In this document: one piece after another, positions 17,371 through 27,917 of the stretch
How positions within the stretch are numbered: position 1 is the first letter of the stretch
Layout: the number at the start of each line of letters is the position of its first letter
Source: Galdieria sulphuraria
Taxonomy: Eukaryota > Rhodophyta > Bangiophyceae > Galdieriales > Galdieriaceae
Assembly: GCF_000341285.1 (NCBI RefSeq)
Contig: NW_005178411.1
Coordinates: 14,052-47,249, forward strand
Length of the DNA stretch: 33,198 nucleotides
Direction: 5' to 3'
Made by a program: the position numbers and the translations under genes
The notes under the pieces: generated by a model
Seen by the model: only the letters and a program-made list of their open reading frames with translations
The model's database searches: none
What the model was told of the DNA's origin: nothing

Positions 17371-20300
17371 CTAGTCGCCATTCTTCGATTCCTGTTCCAA
17401 AAAAGGCCATAGCCAAGGAGGTATGGATTCCTTCATTCGTTCACCATATTTCACAATAGCTTGTTGAATACTTTGTGAATGATGAACCATATCCTTGAGT
17501 GGCTGCGGTGGCAGTCTCAAAATAACCGGAACAGAACGAGGAATCGTCATTTGACAAGCTTTCACAAAACCTTCCCAAAGTTTCCTTTCTTTCCAAACTT
17601 CACGGTCAATCAATCGAGCAAAGATGACTGAAATGATGAATTTCTGCAATTGTGGAAAGTGAAGAATGGATTGAATAACTGTTCGTAATAGAAGGATCGG
17701 AATGGGACTCTTCTCTACCAATTGTTGCAAGCATGTAGCGACAGCATCTTGTGTAAATATTGACTTGAGCTCAAAACAATACTGAATAGCATAAATCACA
17801 TTTCGTAAAGAACAGATGCCCTGCTTAGGCTCCAATAGATGCAACTCTACGAGAAACTCCGAGGCTTGTATGACGGGTAAGCGAGCACCTAAAGTTTTGG
17901 ATATTGCATGTTTAAATTCTGAGCCATCTAATGCTACCAGACGAGGTAGGAGACGGAGTAGTTCTTCTTTGGAAAACGAATCTATAAATGGAATTGCGTA
18001 TCGCACATCGCAGTCCGGTCGATAAGGATCTTGAAAATGCTTGCGAGCTGCTTCTAGTACCTCAGGACTTGTCTTTTTACCATTATCCATCAAACTCTCT
18101 AAAAGCTCCAACACAAAAGATGCCACTTTAGGTGAATGGCTGCCAACTAACTCTACAAGTTCCGGTGAATCCTCAGCAAGTGTTCGTGAGAGATTTGGAA
18201 TATAAGTTTTGAATAAACCAATCACTTGCTCATTACAAGTTTGTTCCAATATTTGCAATAACGATATTAACAGTCGAGGCTTCCTTGAGCTTAAAACAAC
18301 GTAAAGGCTACAGTAACGTTCCATCAGTTTTTCCCATCCTGGAGACAACTCTGACTTTTCTGAATCAGAAACTAAAGTGGCAGGTTTAGAATGCGATGGA
18401 GAAGTATCTTTCACTGTATCATTGTTTAAAGTAATAAGATTGCTTTCCTTCTCATTCATTATTTCATGAATAGCAAATAAAAGCTTGTCCTTGGCAAAAT
18501 TTTCAATAGTCCCTACAAGAGAATCTATAGAATATAAGCGACTACTTAATAGGCGAATTGCAGGGCCCCTCAATACTTCGTCCTCATGAACGGAATAGTC
18601 TAAAATAACCTCGACGAACCGCATTCGATCTCTTCCCGATCGTTCCGTAATAATTTCTAACAAAGCGTTCAGCACTGCTGTTGTCTTTGAAGGATCTTCG
18701 ATATATGCACGAACTTCGTCAATTGCTCCTTGAAACAGAATGGGAACTTGCACATACAATTGTGCAAATAAGGAATCTTCCATAGAAGTCAGATGACGAG
18801 AAACTTCTCTGGAAAAGATATGAAACAGAGTTTTGTAACGTTCAGAAACATATTTCTCCAAATCAACGAGTTCCATAGTGTTGGATGGAAACAAACGATT
18901 TTCTTCTCCATGAATAGCGTCAAGTTCTTCAGAAACTGATGAATTTGTATTTAGGATAACCAAATCAATCAACTCGGACTTTCTCGCGTTCTTCGAAAAC
19001 TCTACATTCATAGATTGCAATCTTTCTTGTAACTGTTTCACCGTCTGTCGTGATAACTCATCCAGAGAAGGACTGCTTTCATCTTTCAGACCTTTCTTCA
19101 TCAAATCAAATACACGTTTTTGATAAAGTTCTCTTACTGCGGATGATACACAAAAAGCAGCTTCTCCATAAAGCCAATGAATAGCTAATTCCAACCGTGT
19201 TTCTATTCTTTCCAAAATAAACTCAATGGCTTCCTTATACAAGGATTGATCCTGTTTACAATTCGGCAACATTCGACCCAACAATGCCAGCCGCAATGCA
19301 TTACCACCACCAATAGCAGCTTGCTTCTCAGCAAAAAGGATACGTTTACAAGCCTCCTGTGAAAAGCGTTCCATCATCTCGTCCGAGTAATTAGGTAAAG
19401 ATACAATCGGAGGCTTTTGTAGGGCATGCCCAATGGAAAGCGGAACAACTTGTTCTTCTTCTTCCTTTTTGGTTTCTACGACTTCTGAAGTGGATTGAAC
19501 TTCTCTTTTCCATACCTGAGACTGGTTATGACTAGTATTGTTTGCATTCTGTTGAGATACTACAGAAGGTGTTGACGATGCAGCTCTCGCCAATTTGGAA
19601 GCTAAACGAGGATCAAGTCTGGGATCTCTTTTTAGCTTTGAAACAGCACCAGTGGCTCCCATAATCACTGCACCACTATCTTCAATTTGTGCAGGTTTCG
19701 AGTCTTCCAAACTTGTTGCTTCTCCAGAAACACTCGACTGTTCTTTGGTAGTTTCCTCTTTGTCTAGTAAGACAGTTGGAACCTCTAGAATAGTCTTCAG
19801 TACCATTTCGACTAATGTCGATAAAGGATAAGTATTTACAAGAGAATCTGTCAAACTCTTGGCTTCCGCAACAGAAATCGCTTTTTGACTACGAAGTTTC
19901 TTCGTTTCTTGTTCAGAGTCATTCTTTACACTTGATGATGTGGAAGCATATGGTCGCTTTGGTGGACGTCGCATATGGGTTGCCGAAGGAGTTGAGACGC
20001 GATTCTTGGAGTCAGCTATAATACTTTCATTTACGCCCAAGTTTCGTAATGCAAGCTCTAAACTTTGTAAAACGGATGGTATTTGATGCAAAGATGTAAA
20101 AGCAACTGCAGACAGTAACAAACTCTTCAAAGATGACCGTTCTGTAACTTTCTGAGCATTAGACAAGTTGGAGTCTTCTCCCTGAATAACACGATGTACA
20201 ACAGTGATTATCTTACTAGCAAATGCAGAACGTTCTTCCATAATATGAAACAGACTGGCCATCGCTGCACATCGAACTTGAAAATTAATAATATCTACGC

Positions 20301-20992
20301 TAGAATGATTAAAAATTTTCAATATCTCTGACAATAATTGTTCTGCTTCTTTGAACACTTCTTCCTTGGATATGCTATGAAGTCCTTCCTTCAGACCGTC
20401 AAATAGTGAATGACGCTTACTAGTGTCATCACTGCTGGAAGGAGAAAAAAGTTTGATAACAGCTTCAATCAGTTTCAAACTTTGCAAGGCCAAACTCTCA
20501 TTTTTCTCCAACGTAAACTGACAAGCTATCCTGCATATTTGGTTCAAAACAGAAAACAGTCGTTTTGGTTTGGTTTGAACGACGTCGGTAAGTAGCAATG
20601 CCCTTTGTACTACGGGTAGTAACTGAAGTGTCGTGTGAACTACTTTTCTTTGAACATTGGGACTGTGGTCACTTATCATCAACTGCAGACTCTCCAATGC
20701 TAGAGAAAAAGCTGGTCGTGAAAAGCTTGAATCCAGCTTTTAAACTGTTCTTACCTGAATATATATATTCTTCTTGTTTCGAACAAACCGCTAAAATAAA
20801 ATCGACTACAGCTACTCTCACGGAAACTATACGGTCTCTTTGGTACTCCAACACTAAAGGAAACACAGTTTGTAACGCTGCAGGGTCTCTGTGAAGAACA
20901 ACCTCTTGTAACTTCTTAAGCAGTTCTACTTTTTCGTTAGGATTGACAGAGGAAGCTATTTGATTTAATAGAGTAACCAGCTGAGCGTTCAT
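17371..20992 (-). CDS. SYMPK: Symplekin (mRNA 3'-end processing scaffold)
   Basis: Symplekin/Pta1 is the scaffold of the cleavage and polyadenylation machinery, linking CPSF/CstF and binding the Ssu72 phosphatase through N-terminal HEAT repeats. Exons are 20992-20755 and 20699-17371, joined by a 55-nt phase-1 intron; the product has 1188 residues. The N-terminal HEAT-like region (about 1-300) includes ISDHSPNVQRKVVHTTLQLL. A low-complexity, charged middle follows (PPKRPYASTSSS, KRDPRLDPRLASKLARAA). The diagnostic C-terminal domain contains QLVEKSPIPILLLRTVIQS, WEGFVKACQMTIPRSVPVIL and LPPQPLKDMV. A SAP-like segment (LSRQTVKQLQERLQSMNVEF and on, about 628-663) sits in the middle and is not something I know from animal symplekin. 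The start is the first ATG of the first exon, giving MNAQLVTLLNQIAS. Confidence 0.9.
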
Positions 20993-21199
20993 TGAAACCA
21001 GCTTTCACAAAGGAACCGTTGTCCTAACCCACTCTTCCTAGCAATAACAAGACCATCAACTTCATGGAAAAAGCGCGCAATTAATTATTTTTTTTCTCAA
21101 TGACTGAATGATTTAGTTCATACAACTAAACATACTAAGGAAGGATACAATCTTATAGAGTTCCAACTTGCTTTTGTGACCAATATTGTTGTAGTTTTC

Positions 21200-22681
21200 A
21201 TGTTGTGGTGGTGTTACAACAAACAACAAACTTTGTTATTAATAGGACATGCTACAAGTCGATTTGGTGACCAAGCTTGGAACTTTGTAGTTCCACTTGT
21301 TCTTGTTGTTGTTTCAAAAGGAGCACTTTGGGTTGCTTCGTTCTATGCAATTTGTGGTAGGCTCATCACGTTGGCTTTCGGTTCAAGACTGGGTGTCTAC
21401 ATAGACTCTCACGAAAGAATCCAAGTTATTCGAATTGGCGCATTGACTTCTGTTTGTTCTGTTACACTGCTTACTAGCCTGTTCTCATTGTTCTTGAAGA
21501 ATATCGGTGTCTCTGCTTGTTTTCAAGGTAATTTAATGGACTGGTTATTTCAGCAACACTGTTCTTGGGAAGCCAAGAGCTTATTTATCTTGCTATCGAT
21601 CGTTGGAAGTGGTGAGGTTATTGGCGCCTTTCTTACCAGGGTTTCTGTGGAGCGTGATTGGATAATAGAAATAGTTGATTCGGAGAACCTGGCAAATTTC
21701 AATGCCCTTTTGAGAAGAATCGACCTCCTGTCTGAAATATCAGCACCTATACTTGTTGGCTGGTTTGTAACCACGAGTAATATTTCCTCAGCTATTTACT
21801 CTATTCTATGCGTTGGTGGTTTCAACGTTATTAGTTTTCTCATGGAATATGGAATGTTGCGGTGGATTAATTCTCTTGATAACTGGTATACCAGCTCAGT
21901 AACCACTCAAGAAATGTCTGTCGAAGGCGTTGTAGATAATGAACAACAACAAAGCGATCTCGATGACCGAGTAGCATCCAGCTTTTCAATATTCATTCGA
22001 CATCCGTTGAATTTAGTTTTGTTAGCTTATGGTTGTTTATGGTTTAATGCGACATCACCTCATGGCATTTTATTAACTTCTTATTTAGCTGAAGAACAAG
22101 TCTCTCATTATGTACTGGGTATTTTTCGTGCTAGTGGTGCCATTTTTGGATTCCTTGGAACACTTGTCTTTCCTTGGTTAGAGAAAATCTGGGGACTACA
22201 AATGACTTGTCTGGTATCTATCCTTTTGGAAACCATCACGTTGATATCTTCTTGTATCTTTATTTGGTCGAGTGTAGTTGGATGGAGTTTGTTTGTTTCT
22301 TTGGCCTTGATTGTCCTATCTAGGGTTGGCTTATATAGCTACGAATTGGGAGAATCTCTCTATTTACAAAGATACACCGATACAACTGAAAGGGGCAGAA
22401 TGGGAGCAGCAGAAGGAGTACTTACCAATGCAGCATACTTGGGACTAATTGCAGCAGGACTCGTACTAAATGCACCTCAACAATTTCTCTATCTATGGAT
22501 AGCTTCTGCTACGTTTGCTGCATTAGGAAGTCTTTTATTTATCATTTGGTGTACTTTGTTTGTTGAAGACAATCATTATCATGGGGATCCTTCGGCAATG
22601 AAACATTCACATACTCCTTATCAACAACAACAACTAGATGAAGAGGGTCATGGATGGCATATACATCTGCATAAAAGATAA
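21200..22681 (+). CDS. SLC40A1: Ferroportin-family iron exporter (SLC40)
   Basis: Ferroportin exports Fe(II), and in plants related IREG proteins also move Co and Ni at plasma or vacuolar membranes. From the ATG at 21200 the protein has 493 residues with about 10-12 hydrophobic segments. Family features: HATSRFGDQAWNFVVPLVLV in helix 1 (with the conserved GD.xWNF motif), FNALLRRIDLLSEISAPILV, and TERGRMGAAEGVLTNAAYLG. A hydrophilic loop (about 230-260, acidic) divides the N- and C-lobes. The tail DNHYHG...HSHTPYQQQQLDEEGHGWHIHLHKR is rich in histidine (9 in the last 38 residues) and could bind metal. An upstream in-frame GTG at 21176 is not taken as the start. The gene is divergent from symplekin (207 bp) and convergent with OXA1 (7 bp). 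Confidence 0.9.
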   Translation: MLWWCYNKQQTLLLIGHATSRFGDQAWNFVVPLVLVVVSKGALWVASFYAICGRLITLAFGSRLGVYIDSHERIQVIRIGALTSVCSVTLLTSLFSLFLKNIGVSACFQGNLMDWLFQQHCSWEAKSLFILLSIVGSGEVIGAFLTRVSVERDWIIEIVDSENLANFNALLRRIDLLSEISAPILVGWFVTTSNISSAIYSILCVGGFNVISFLMEYGMLRWINSLDNWYTSSVTTQEMSVEGVVDNEQQQSDLDDRVASSFSIFIRHPLNLVLLAYGCLWFNATSPHGILLTSYLAEEQVSHYVLGIFRASGAIFGFLGTLVFPWLEKIWGLQMTCLVSILLETITLISSCIFIWSSVVGWSLFVSLALIVLSRVGLYSYELGESLYLQRYTDTTERGRMGAAEGVLTNAAYLGLIAAGLVLNAPQQFLYLWIASATFAALGSLLFIIWCTLFVEDNHYHGDPSAMKHSHTPYQQQQLDEEGHGWHIHLHKR

Positions 22682-22688
22682 AAAGTTA

Positions 22689-23969
22689 TCAAGAATGGGA
22701 TTTTTTGGGTTTGTCTGATAGCCGAGGTTTGATTCCTCTTTTTGCTGCAAACAGTAAAGATGAGTAACGACTTGTCTTGAGGTAGGATAGAGCCGCCATT
22801 GCTTCTCTTTCTGCTTTGGAAAGATTGAGTAAAGTGTTATTCTCTTTTGTATCTTTGTCATGCTTCAATGGCAGTTGACCATCTAAAGTAGGAAACCCCA
22901 ATCTTTGCCTAATAGAGGGATATCTCAATATCCAATTCAACAAAAAGGTAAAGCAGCTGTTGGGTAAAAGGTAACAAAATATCAATGCTGGTACCTTCAA
23001 TGTCAATGGAAAACACAGAATGGTGATTACTCGTACAGCAAACAATGCAGTTTCATTACTCGTAACTGCCATAGTATCCTTTGCAATCCGCAAAGTAATC
23101 AAATAAATAGTAGAACAAAGCAAAGGAAGAATATAATGAGGATCGGGTACCGTCAAATCTTGAAACCAACCTATGCCACCCTCCGATAACGAGATAGGGT
23201 TACTTTTAGTCAGACTTCGAACTCCCCAATACAGCGACATAATAATAGGAGTTTGAATCAATGGTGCATAAAAGTTCTTCAAAGGATCTGCTTTATATTT
23301 CTTCATCAATTTTAAATATTCATTTTTCAGTTCAAGTAACTTTTCATCGTTCTGTCGACTAGTAGCGTCTGTCGTTCTCTTATATATCTCTTCCAACTGT
23401 GGTTTGAGGCACTTCATTACTGCAATAGAACGCATACTACCTATTGCAATGGGAAGTAACAAAAGTCTTACTGCAATTGTTGTCATCCCAATCAAAGCAA
23501 ACCATGGAACACCCAGGGTTTCGTACAGGAATTCGAGCACATTAGCACTTGTATTGACATATCCTTGCCAAAAAGTTATCAAATGATCATAAATACCGGA
23601 AGAAGTATTTACTATTTCTGACTGTTCTTCCAAACTGCCAATAGGTAAGCGATAGAAAGAATCTTCTGTTTGGGTTTTGTTCAAAGCTGATTCCTTCCAT
23701 TGAATAGGCTTCTCTAATGAATCTTTGTTTTCATTTGGTTGGGAGTGAAAGTGTTTGGTATGCAAAATACGAAAAGTCCATCGTAATTTGCCTTGGCTGG
23801 TTTCCAAAAGAGACTTTGGTGGATACCCTCTATGTGAACAACTTCTCAACATATAGTTGTCAAGCATAGAAATGTTTCTAGGCTTTGTTGAAATCTTTTG
23901 TGTTGTTGAGTGTAAAAGATAAGAAATATTCTTCGGTGAGTTGACGAAGAGCCGACTCATCCATCCCAT
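22689..23969 (-). CDS. OXA1L: Mitochondrial inner-membrane insertase OXA1
   Basis: OXA1/YidC/Alb3 proteins insert newly made proteins into the inner mitochondrial, bacterial or thylakoid membrane. The intronless frame gives 426 residues. The first 75 or so residues are rich in Arg/Lys/Ser/His with very few acidic residues, typical of a mitochondrial presequence, which favours OXA1 over plastid Alb3. The insertase core begins at GVPWFALIGMTTIAVRLLLL, then a coiled-coil loop with QNDEKLLELKNEYLKLMKKY. Next come FYAPLIQTPIIMSLYWGVRS, LLCSTIYLITLRIA and FCYLLPNSCFTFLLNWIL. The tail is basic (AAKRGIKPRLSDKPKKSHS), as in OXA1 proteins that touch the mitoribosome. The start is the first ATG in frame (23969); M at 23960 is a close alternative. 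Confidence 0.9.
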   Translation of the reverse strand: MGWMSRLFVNSPKNISYLLHSTTQKISTKPRNISMLDNYMLRSCSHRGYPPKSLLETSQGKLRWTFRILHTKHFHSQPNENKDSLEKPIQWKESALNKTQTEDSFYRLPIGSLEEQSEIVNTSSGIYDHLITFWQGYVNTSANVLEFLYETLGVPWFALIGMTTIAVRLLLLPIAIGSMRSIAVMKCLKPQLEEIYKRTTDATSRQNDEKLLELKNEYLKLMKKYKADPLKNFYAPLIQTPIIMSLYWGVRSLTKSNPISLSEGGIGWFQDLTVPDPHYILPLLCSTIYLITLRIAKDTMAVTSNETALFAVRVITILCFPLTLKVPALIFCYLLPNSCFTFLLNWILRYPSIRQRLGFPTLDGQLPLKHDKDTKENNTLLNLSKAEREAMAALSYLKTSRYSSLLFAAKRGIKPRLSDKPKKSHS

Positions 23970-24226
23970 TGCCAAAATAAATACAAAGAAATCTTTCCAC
24001 AAAGACAATTATACATCTTTTGAATAAAACTTGGTTTTCTATTCCAACCGTTTGAGGAATACACGACAAGAATCCTCAAGTTGTATTCATATGAATAAAA
24101 GTATTCTTCAATGTCATTAATGAATGAAAGAAGGAATATCATTGCCGACTTGAGAAATGCTAAGAGCTGTATAATGATGTTGAGAGATTTCCCTCGCTTT
24201 GGAAAGGGCAAACGTTTGGACAACTT

Positions 24227-24669
24227 ATGAGTGACCCAACTACTTCTAGTCATAGGGAAGCAGTAGACTCAACCAACTCTCCGTCTTCCTTTTCGCGTCT
24301 TGCCTGTAGTTTGTCCTGGAAACGTCTTTATTTTATTTATCAACGTAACATACTGCCGGAGTATCAGAAACCCATCTTGTACACTTTATTAGGAATATTG
24401 TTTCTGTCCCTTTGGCGACTTGTCTTTAAAATACCACCTCTAGACCTTTTTCATTGGTTGGACGTCGAATATTTCTTACAAAATGAGGATGGCACACCAT
24501 ATGGATATGTATATTTTCCTTTGGTAAGTACAGTGAACTGTTATCTCATTCAACTCAATTAGTTTATTAGGGAACCATTCTTCTGTTTATTGGAGTAGTG
24601 ACCATCTTTACTAGGGTGACCAATCGCCTGCAATCTCGTTATTCCTTTGCAAGTAGTAGAACAAGTTGA
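24227..24669 (+). CDS. Unrecognised small two-helix membrane protein
   Basis: I do not recognise this gene. Exons 24227-24523 and 24571-24669 are joined by a 47-nt phase-0 GT..AG intron (gtaagt donor) and give 131 residues. The N-terminal 45 residues are polar and Ser/Thr-rich. Helix 1 is PILYTLLGILFLSLWRLVFK, followed by a conserved-looking loop (IPPLDLFHWLDVEYFLQNED) and helix 2 LGTILLFIGVVTIFTRVTNR, which is created by the splice. The tail is Ser/Arg-rich. The splice makes sense because it restores a hydrophobic helix and the intron length is typical of the window. Both termini probably face the same side. It could belong to an ER or mitochondrial small-protein family; nothing in the sequence decides. 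The start codon is the first ATG, 257 bp from the divergent OXA1 start. Confidence 0.65.
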
Positions 24670-24760
24670 CTTTATCTTGTGAATAAACTGCAATGGATGC
24701 TTCTCGTTGGAATAAACTCATTCCATGATAGCTTAAAATAAGAATCGTATTTCCGAATGA

Positions 24761-24769
24761 TATATAAAA
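24761..24769 (+). promoter_or_regulatory. TATA-box-like element before the DeSI gene
   Basis: TATATAAAA lies 56 bp before the ATG at 24817 and overlaps the region just after the alternative ATG at 24757. It supports use of the later start, if TATA boxes are used in this organism. Confidence 0.35.
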
Positions 24770-24816
24770 ATGATGATGGATTGTTGTTGTTGGGTTGGTT
24801 TTATGGTTTTCTATTC

Positions 24817-25630
24817 ATGAACCAATTAGACCCTTTCAGTCTATATGAACTTGTAAAGGTCTGCCGAGTGGGACCTTCAGGGACACTTGATTTGAAAGAA
24901 ATAGAAAACGAAGGAAGCTCTGTTTCTTTGCAACAACAGTATAGGTATTTTGTTCCAACTCCTTTTTGGTTTGTTGTTAACATATTCTATAAAGTGAGCC
25001 GGTATATCTTAACGTATATGACCTGATAGACCCTGAAAATCCTGAACGTTTTACTGCTATGAACGCTTACCTACGTAAGATAGGAGTAGGTTTCTATCAC
25101 TCTGGTGTAGAGGTTGGATTCTTTATGTTCCGTTGTGTTGCTGAGTGATTTCTGGTTAGGTTTATGGGGTAGAGTTTTGTTTTGGAGGTTCTGAAAGTTG
25201 TGATACAGGAGTATTTCACGTGGAGCCTAGACGTGCGCAAGGTGCCTCATATAGACAAAGTATTTATATGGGAAACACGCCTCTAAGTCCCAATGAAGTG
25301 TTTCTAGTTGTACAGATATTGGCAGATAGTTTTCGTGGTAATACCTTTTCACTGTTGCGTAGAAATTGCAATCATTTTTCGGACTTGTTATGTTTGTACC
25401 TCACTGGAAAACGTGCTCCCAAATGGATCAACAGATTGTGTAGTATTGGAATGAAAGTCAAATGGCTTTTACCTAAAAGTTTAGATAATCCTAGTGCGTC
25501 TCCATTACCTGCTGATAAAACAAGTCTCATGATTCCCGTTGCTGGGAATGTCAATCATATATTGAACCAACGAAGGAACAAACTACAAAAAGAGACTTTT
25601 GAAAAAAATAAAACGAGTTGTGACCCTTAA
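24817..25630 (+). CDS. PPPDE (DeSI-type) thiol peptidase
   Basis: PPPDE proteins are papain-like isopeptidases that remove SUMO or ubiquitin-type modifiers. Exons are 24817-24944, 24995-25112 and 25160-25630 with 50- and 47-nt introns; 238 residues. The family blocks are formed across the junctions: SEPVYLNVYDLIDPE, IGVGFYHSGVEVYGVEFCFG (catalytic His about 78) and DTGVFHVEP. LLRRNCNHFSDLLC has the catalytic Cys at about 152, and KRAPKWINRLC follows. The sequence resembles plant and animal DESI2 proteins. An upstream in-frame ATG at 24757 would add a hydrophobic 20-residue stretch, but the TATA-like element there argues against it. An alternative 3' splice (25538-25592 removed) would replace the last residues by a hydrophobic tail ending at 25784. 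Confidence 0.88.
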
Positions 25631-25796
25631 AACTCATCATCAACAACGTTTTGTTGCCAGTCTTAGTTCTTCCCATCCATTCCTCCTTTTGTTGGAAATT
25701 GAAATATTGGCATTGTTATCTTTTCTTGGGTGTCTTTACTCCTTTTGGAAACTTAGCCGCCTTTTTTTGGAAACGGCATATTAGCGTTGAACAAAG

Positions 25797-26618
<822 letters not shown>

Positions 26619-26680
26619 ATAGTTTGTTATTTTAAAGGTGGCTTAGTTTGTACTCTAGTGAAGTTTTGGTTTTGCATACA

Positions 26681-26694
26681 ACACACACACACAC
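26681..26694 (+). repeat. (AC)7 microsatellite
   Basis: Seven AC units lie in the 168-bp gap between Rab1 and CWC21, about 90 bp before the CWC21 start. Confidence 0.85.
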
Positions 26695-26786
26695 ATCTAT
26701 ATATCCTATTGAGTTGGTCGTTCCTTGAATTTTTGTGTTGATACATTTTATCACATTTTGCTTGTACACATAGTGTAATTGGTTAA

Positions 26787-27797
26787 ATGTACAACGGTAT
26801 TGGATTACCTACACCTAGAGGTTCAGGTACCAACGGTTATGTTCAACGTAACGTAGCAAATGTGAGTCTTCATGGTCCTTCTCGTCGCATTGGATATCAA
26901 GTAGCTAATAAAACAGTCGACGAAACATTGGAACGAGAGTCCGTTGTACGCAAACCTGACCCTGATATTTTGGAACATGAAAGGTGCCGAAAGGCAGTGG
27001 TACTGTCGTTGGAGTTGGAGGAAAAGCTAAGAAATGAAAACATTTTAAATGAAGAACAAATAAAGGAGCTCGTTTCAAAGGTTAGAACACAGTTGATGAA
27101 TCAGAGTCAGGTGGACTTGGCAGTGGACAAGGGTGAAAGTATCAATCACCTCCTACAAAATATAGCTGAAGAAGCACAAAAATGGAAGAAAGCGAGTTTA
27201 AAAGAAAGCAAAGATAAGAGACGTGGACTTCAGGTGGGGTTTGCTCGAGAGGAACCTACTTTGGGCTTACAACTTGAAAGCAGGCCGACTTTCCGTGACT
27301 ACGACACTCACCGCAAGTCTTTGGCCAAAGAGAAAGAAAACCTCAAATTGAAGTATGCTTTGGGACTTGACGACGACTATCAACCTGGAGATGTTTTTCG
27401 CAACTCCCGGACGGAAGAAGAACCAGTGACACAACAAACGCCAATTCGCCCTTTCATGAACCAAGAAGAGTTGAAGCTAGCGAATGAAGTGGAAGAGGAG
27501 CATTATTCTCCAGCATTAAATACTATGAAGGAGGAAGGTGAGCTCCGAGGGGAAGATGAAGTTGCTTTTGTGTCACCCTCGAGGAATAGTATCAAGGCGA
27601 ATAAGGACATTGAGACAGACTCCAAAGAGCGTAGAAAGGAAGTTGAATCGCATAGACGCAGACGTAGACATCATTCAACTTCTCGAAGAAAAAGGTCATC
27701 CTCTCGTGATAGGAGGAGACATCAAACTTCTTCAGACGAAGACAGAAGACGTAAAAGACGACATAGACATTCATCTCGAAGAGAATCTCACAAGTAA
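26787..27797 (+). CDS. CWC21: Spliceosome factor CWC21/SRRM2-like, with RS domain
   Basis: Cwc21 (SRRM2 N-terminus in animals) binds Prp8 and Snu114 near the catalytic centre of the spliceosome. The intronless frame gives 336 residues. The first 20 residues, MYNGIGLPTPRGSGTNGYVQ, are the nearly invariant family signature. The cwf21 domain follows (about 55-110): KPDPDILEHERCRKAVVLSL and LEEKLRNENILNEEQIKELV. The middle is charged and probably disordered. The C-terminal 60 residues form an Arg/Ser/His-rich RS-like domain (RRRRRHHSTSRRKRSSSRDR). Yeast Cwc21 lacks a long RS tail, so this form is more like SRRM2 or plant relatives, only much shorter than SRRM2. It is convergent with eIF4A3, whose product also acts on spliced mRNA, with 120 bp between stop codons. 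Confidence 0.9.
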   Translation: MYNGIGLPTPRGSGTNGYVQRNVANVSLHGPSRRIGYQVANKTVDETLERESVVRKPDPDILEHERCRKAVVLSLELEEKLRNENILNEEQIKELVSKVRTQLMNQSQVDLAVDKGESINHLLQNIAEEAQKWKKASLKESKDKRRGLQVGFAREEPTLGLQLESRPTFRDYDTHRKSLAKEKENLKLKYALGLDDDYQPGDVFRNSRTEEEPVTQQTPIRPFMNQEELKLANEVEEEHYSPALNTMKEEGELRGEDEVAFVSPSRNSIKANKDIETDSKERRKEVESHRRRRRHHSTSRRKRSSSRDRRRHQTSSDEDRRRKRRHRHSSRRESHK

Positions 27798-27917
27798 CAA
27801 TAGCCTCAACTACAATTGCCATATTTTAACGTTCATAATTAAGAACAAAGAGAAAAACCTCGTTTCTATTATGTTGGCCATTCTAGTCAATACTTGGAAA
27901 ACTTCTTGTCAACATCA

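Noticed and set aside
21176-21199. A longer ferroportin starting at a GTG codon.
   Set aside because: Eukaryotic starts are normally ATG, and the ATG at 21200 already precedes the first conserved helix by a normal distance.
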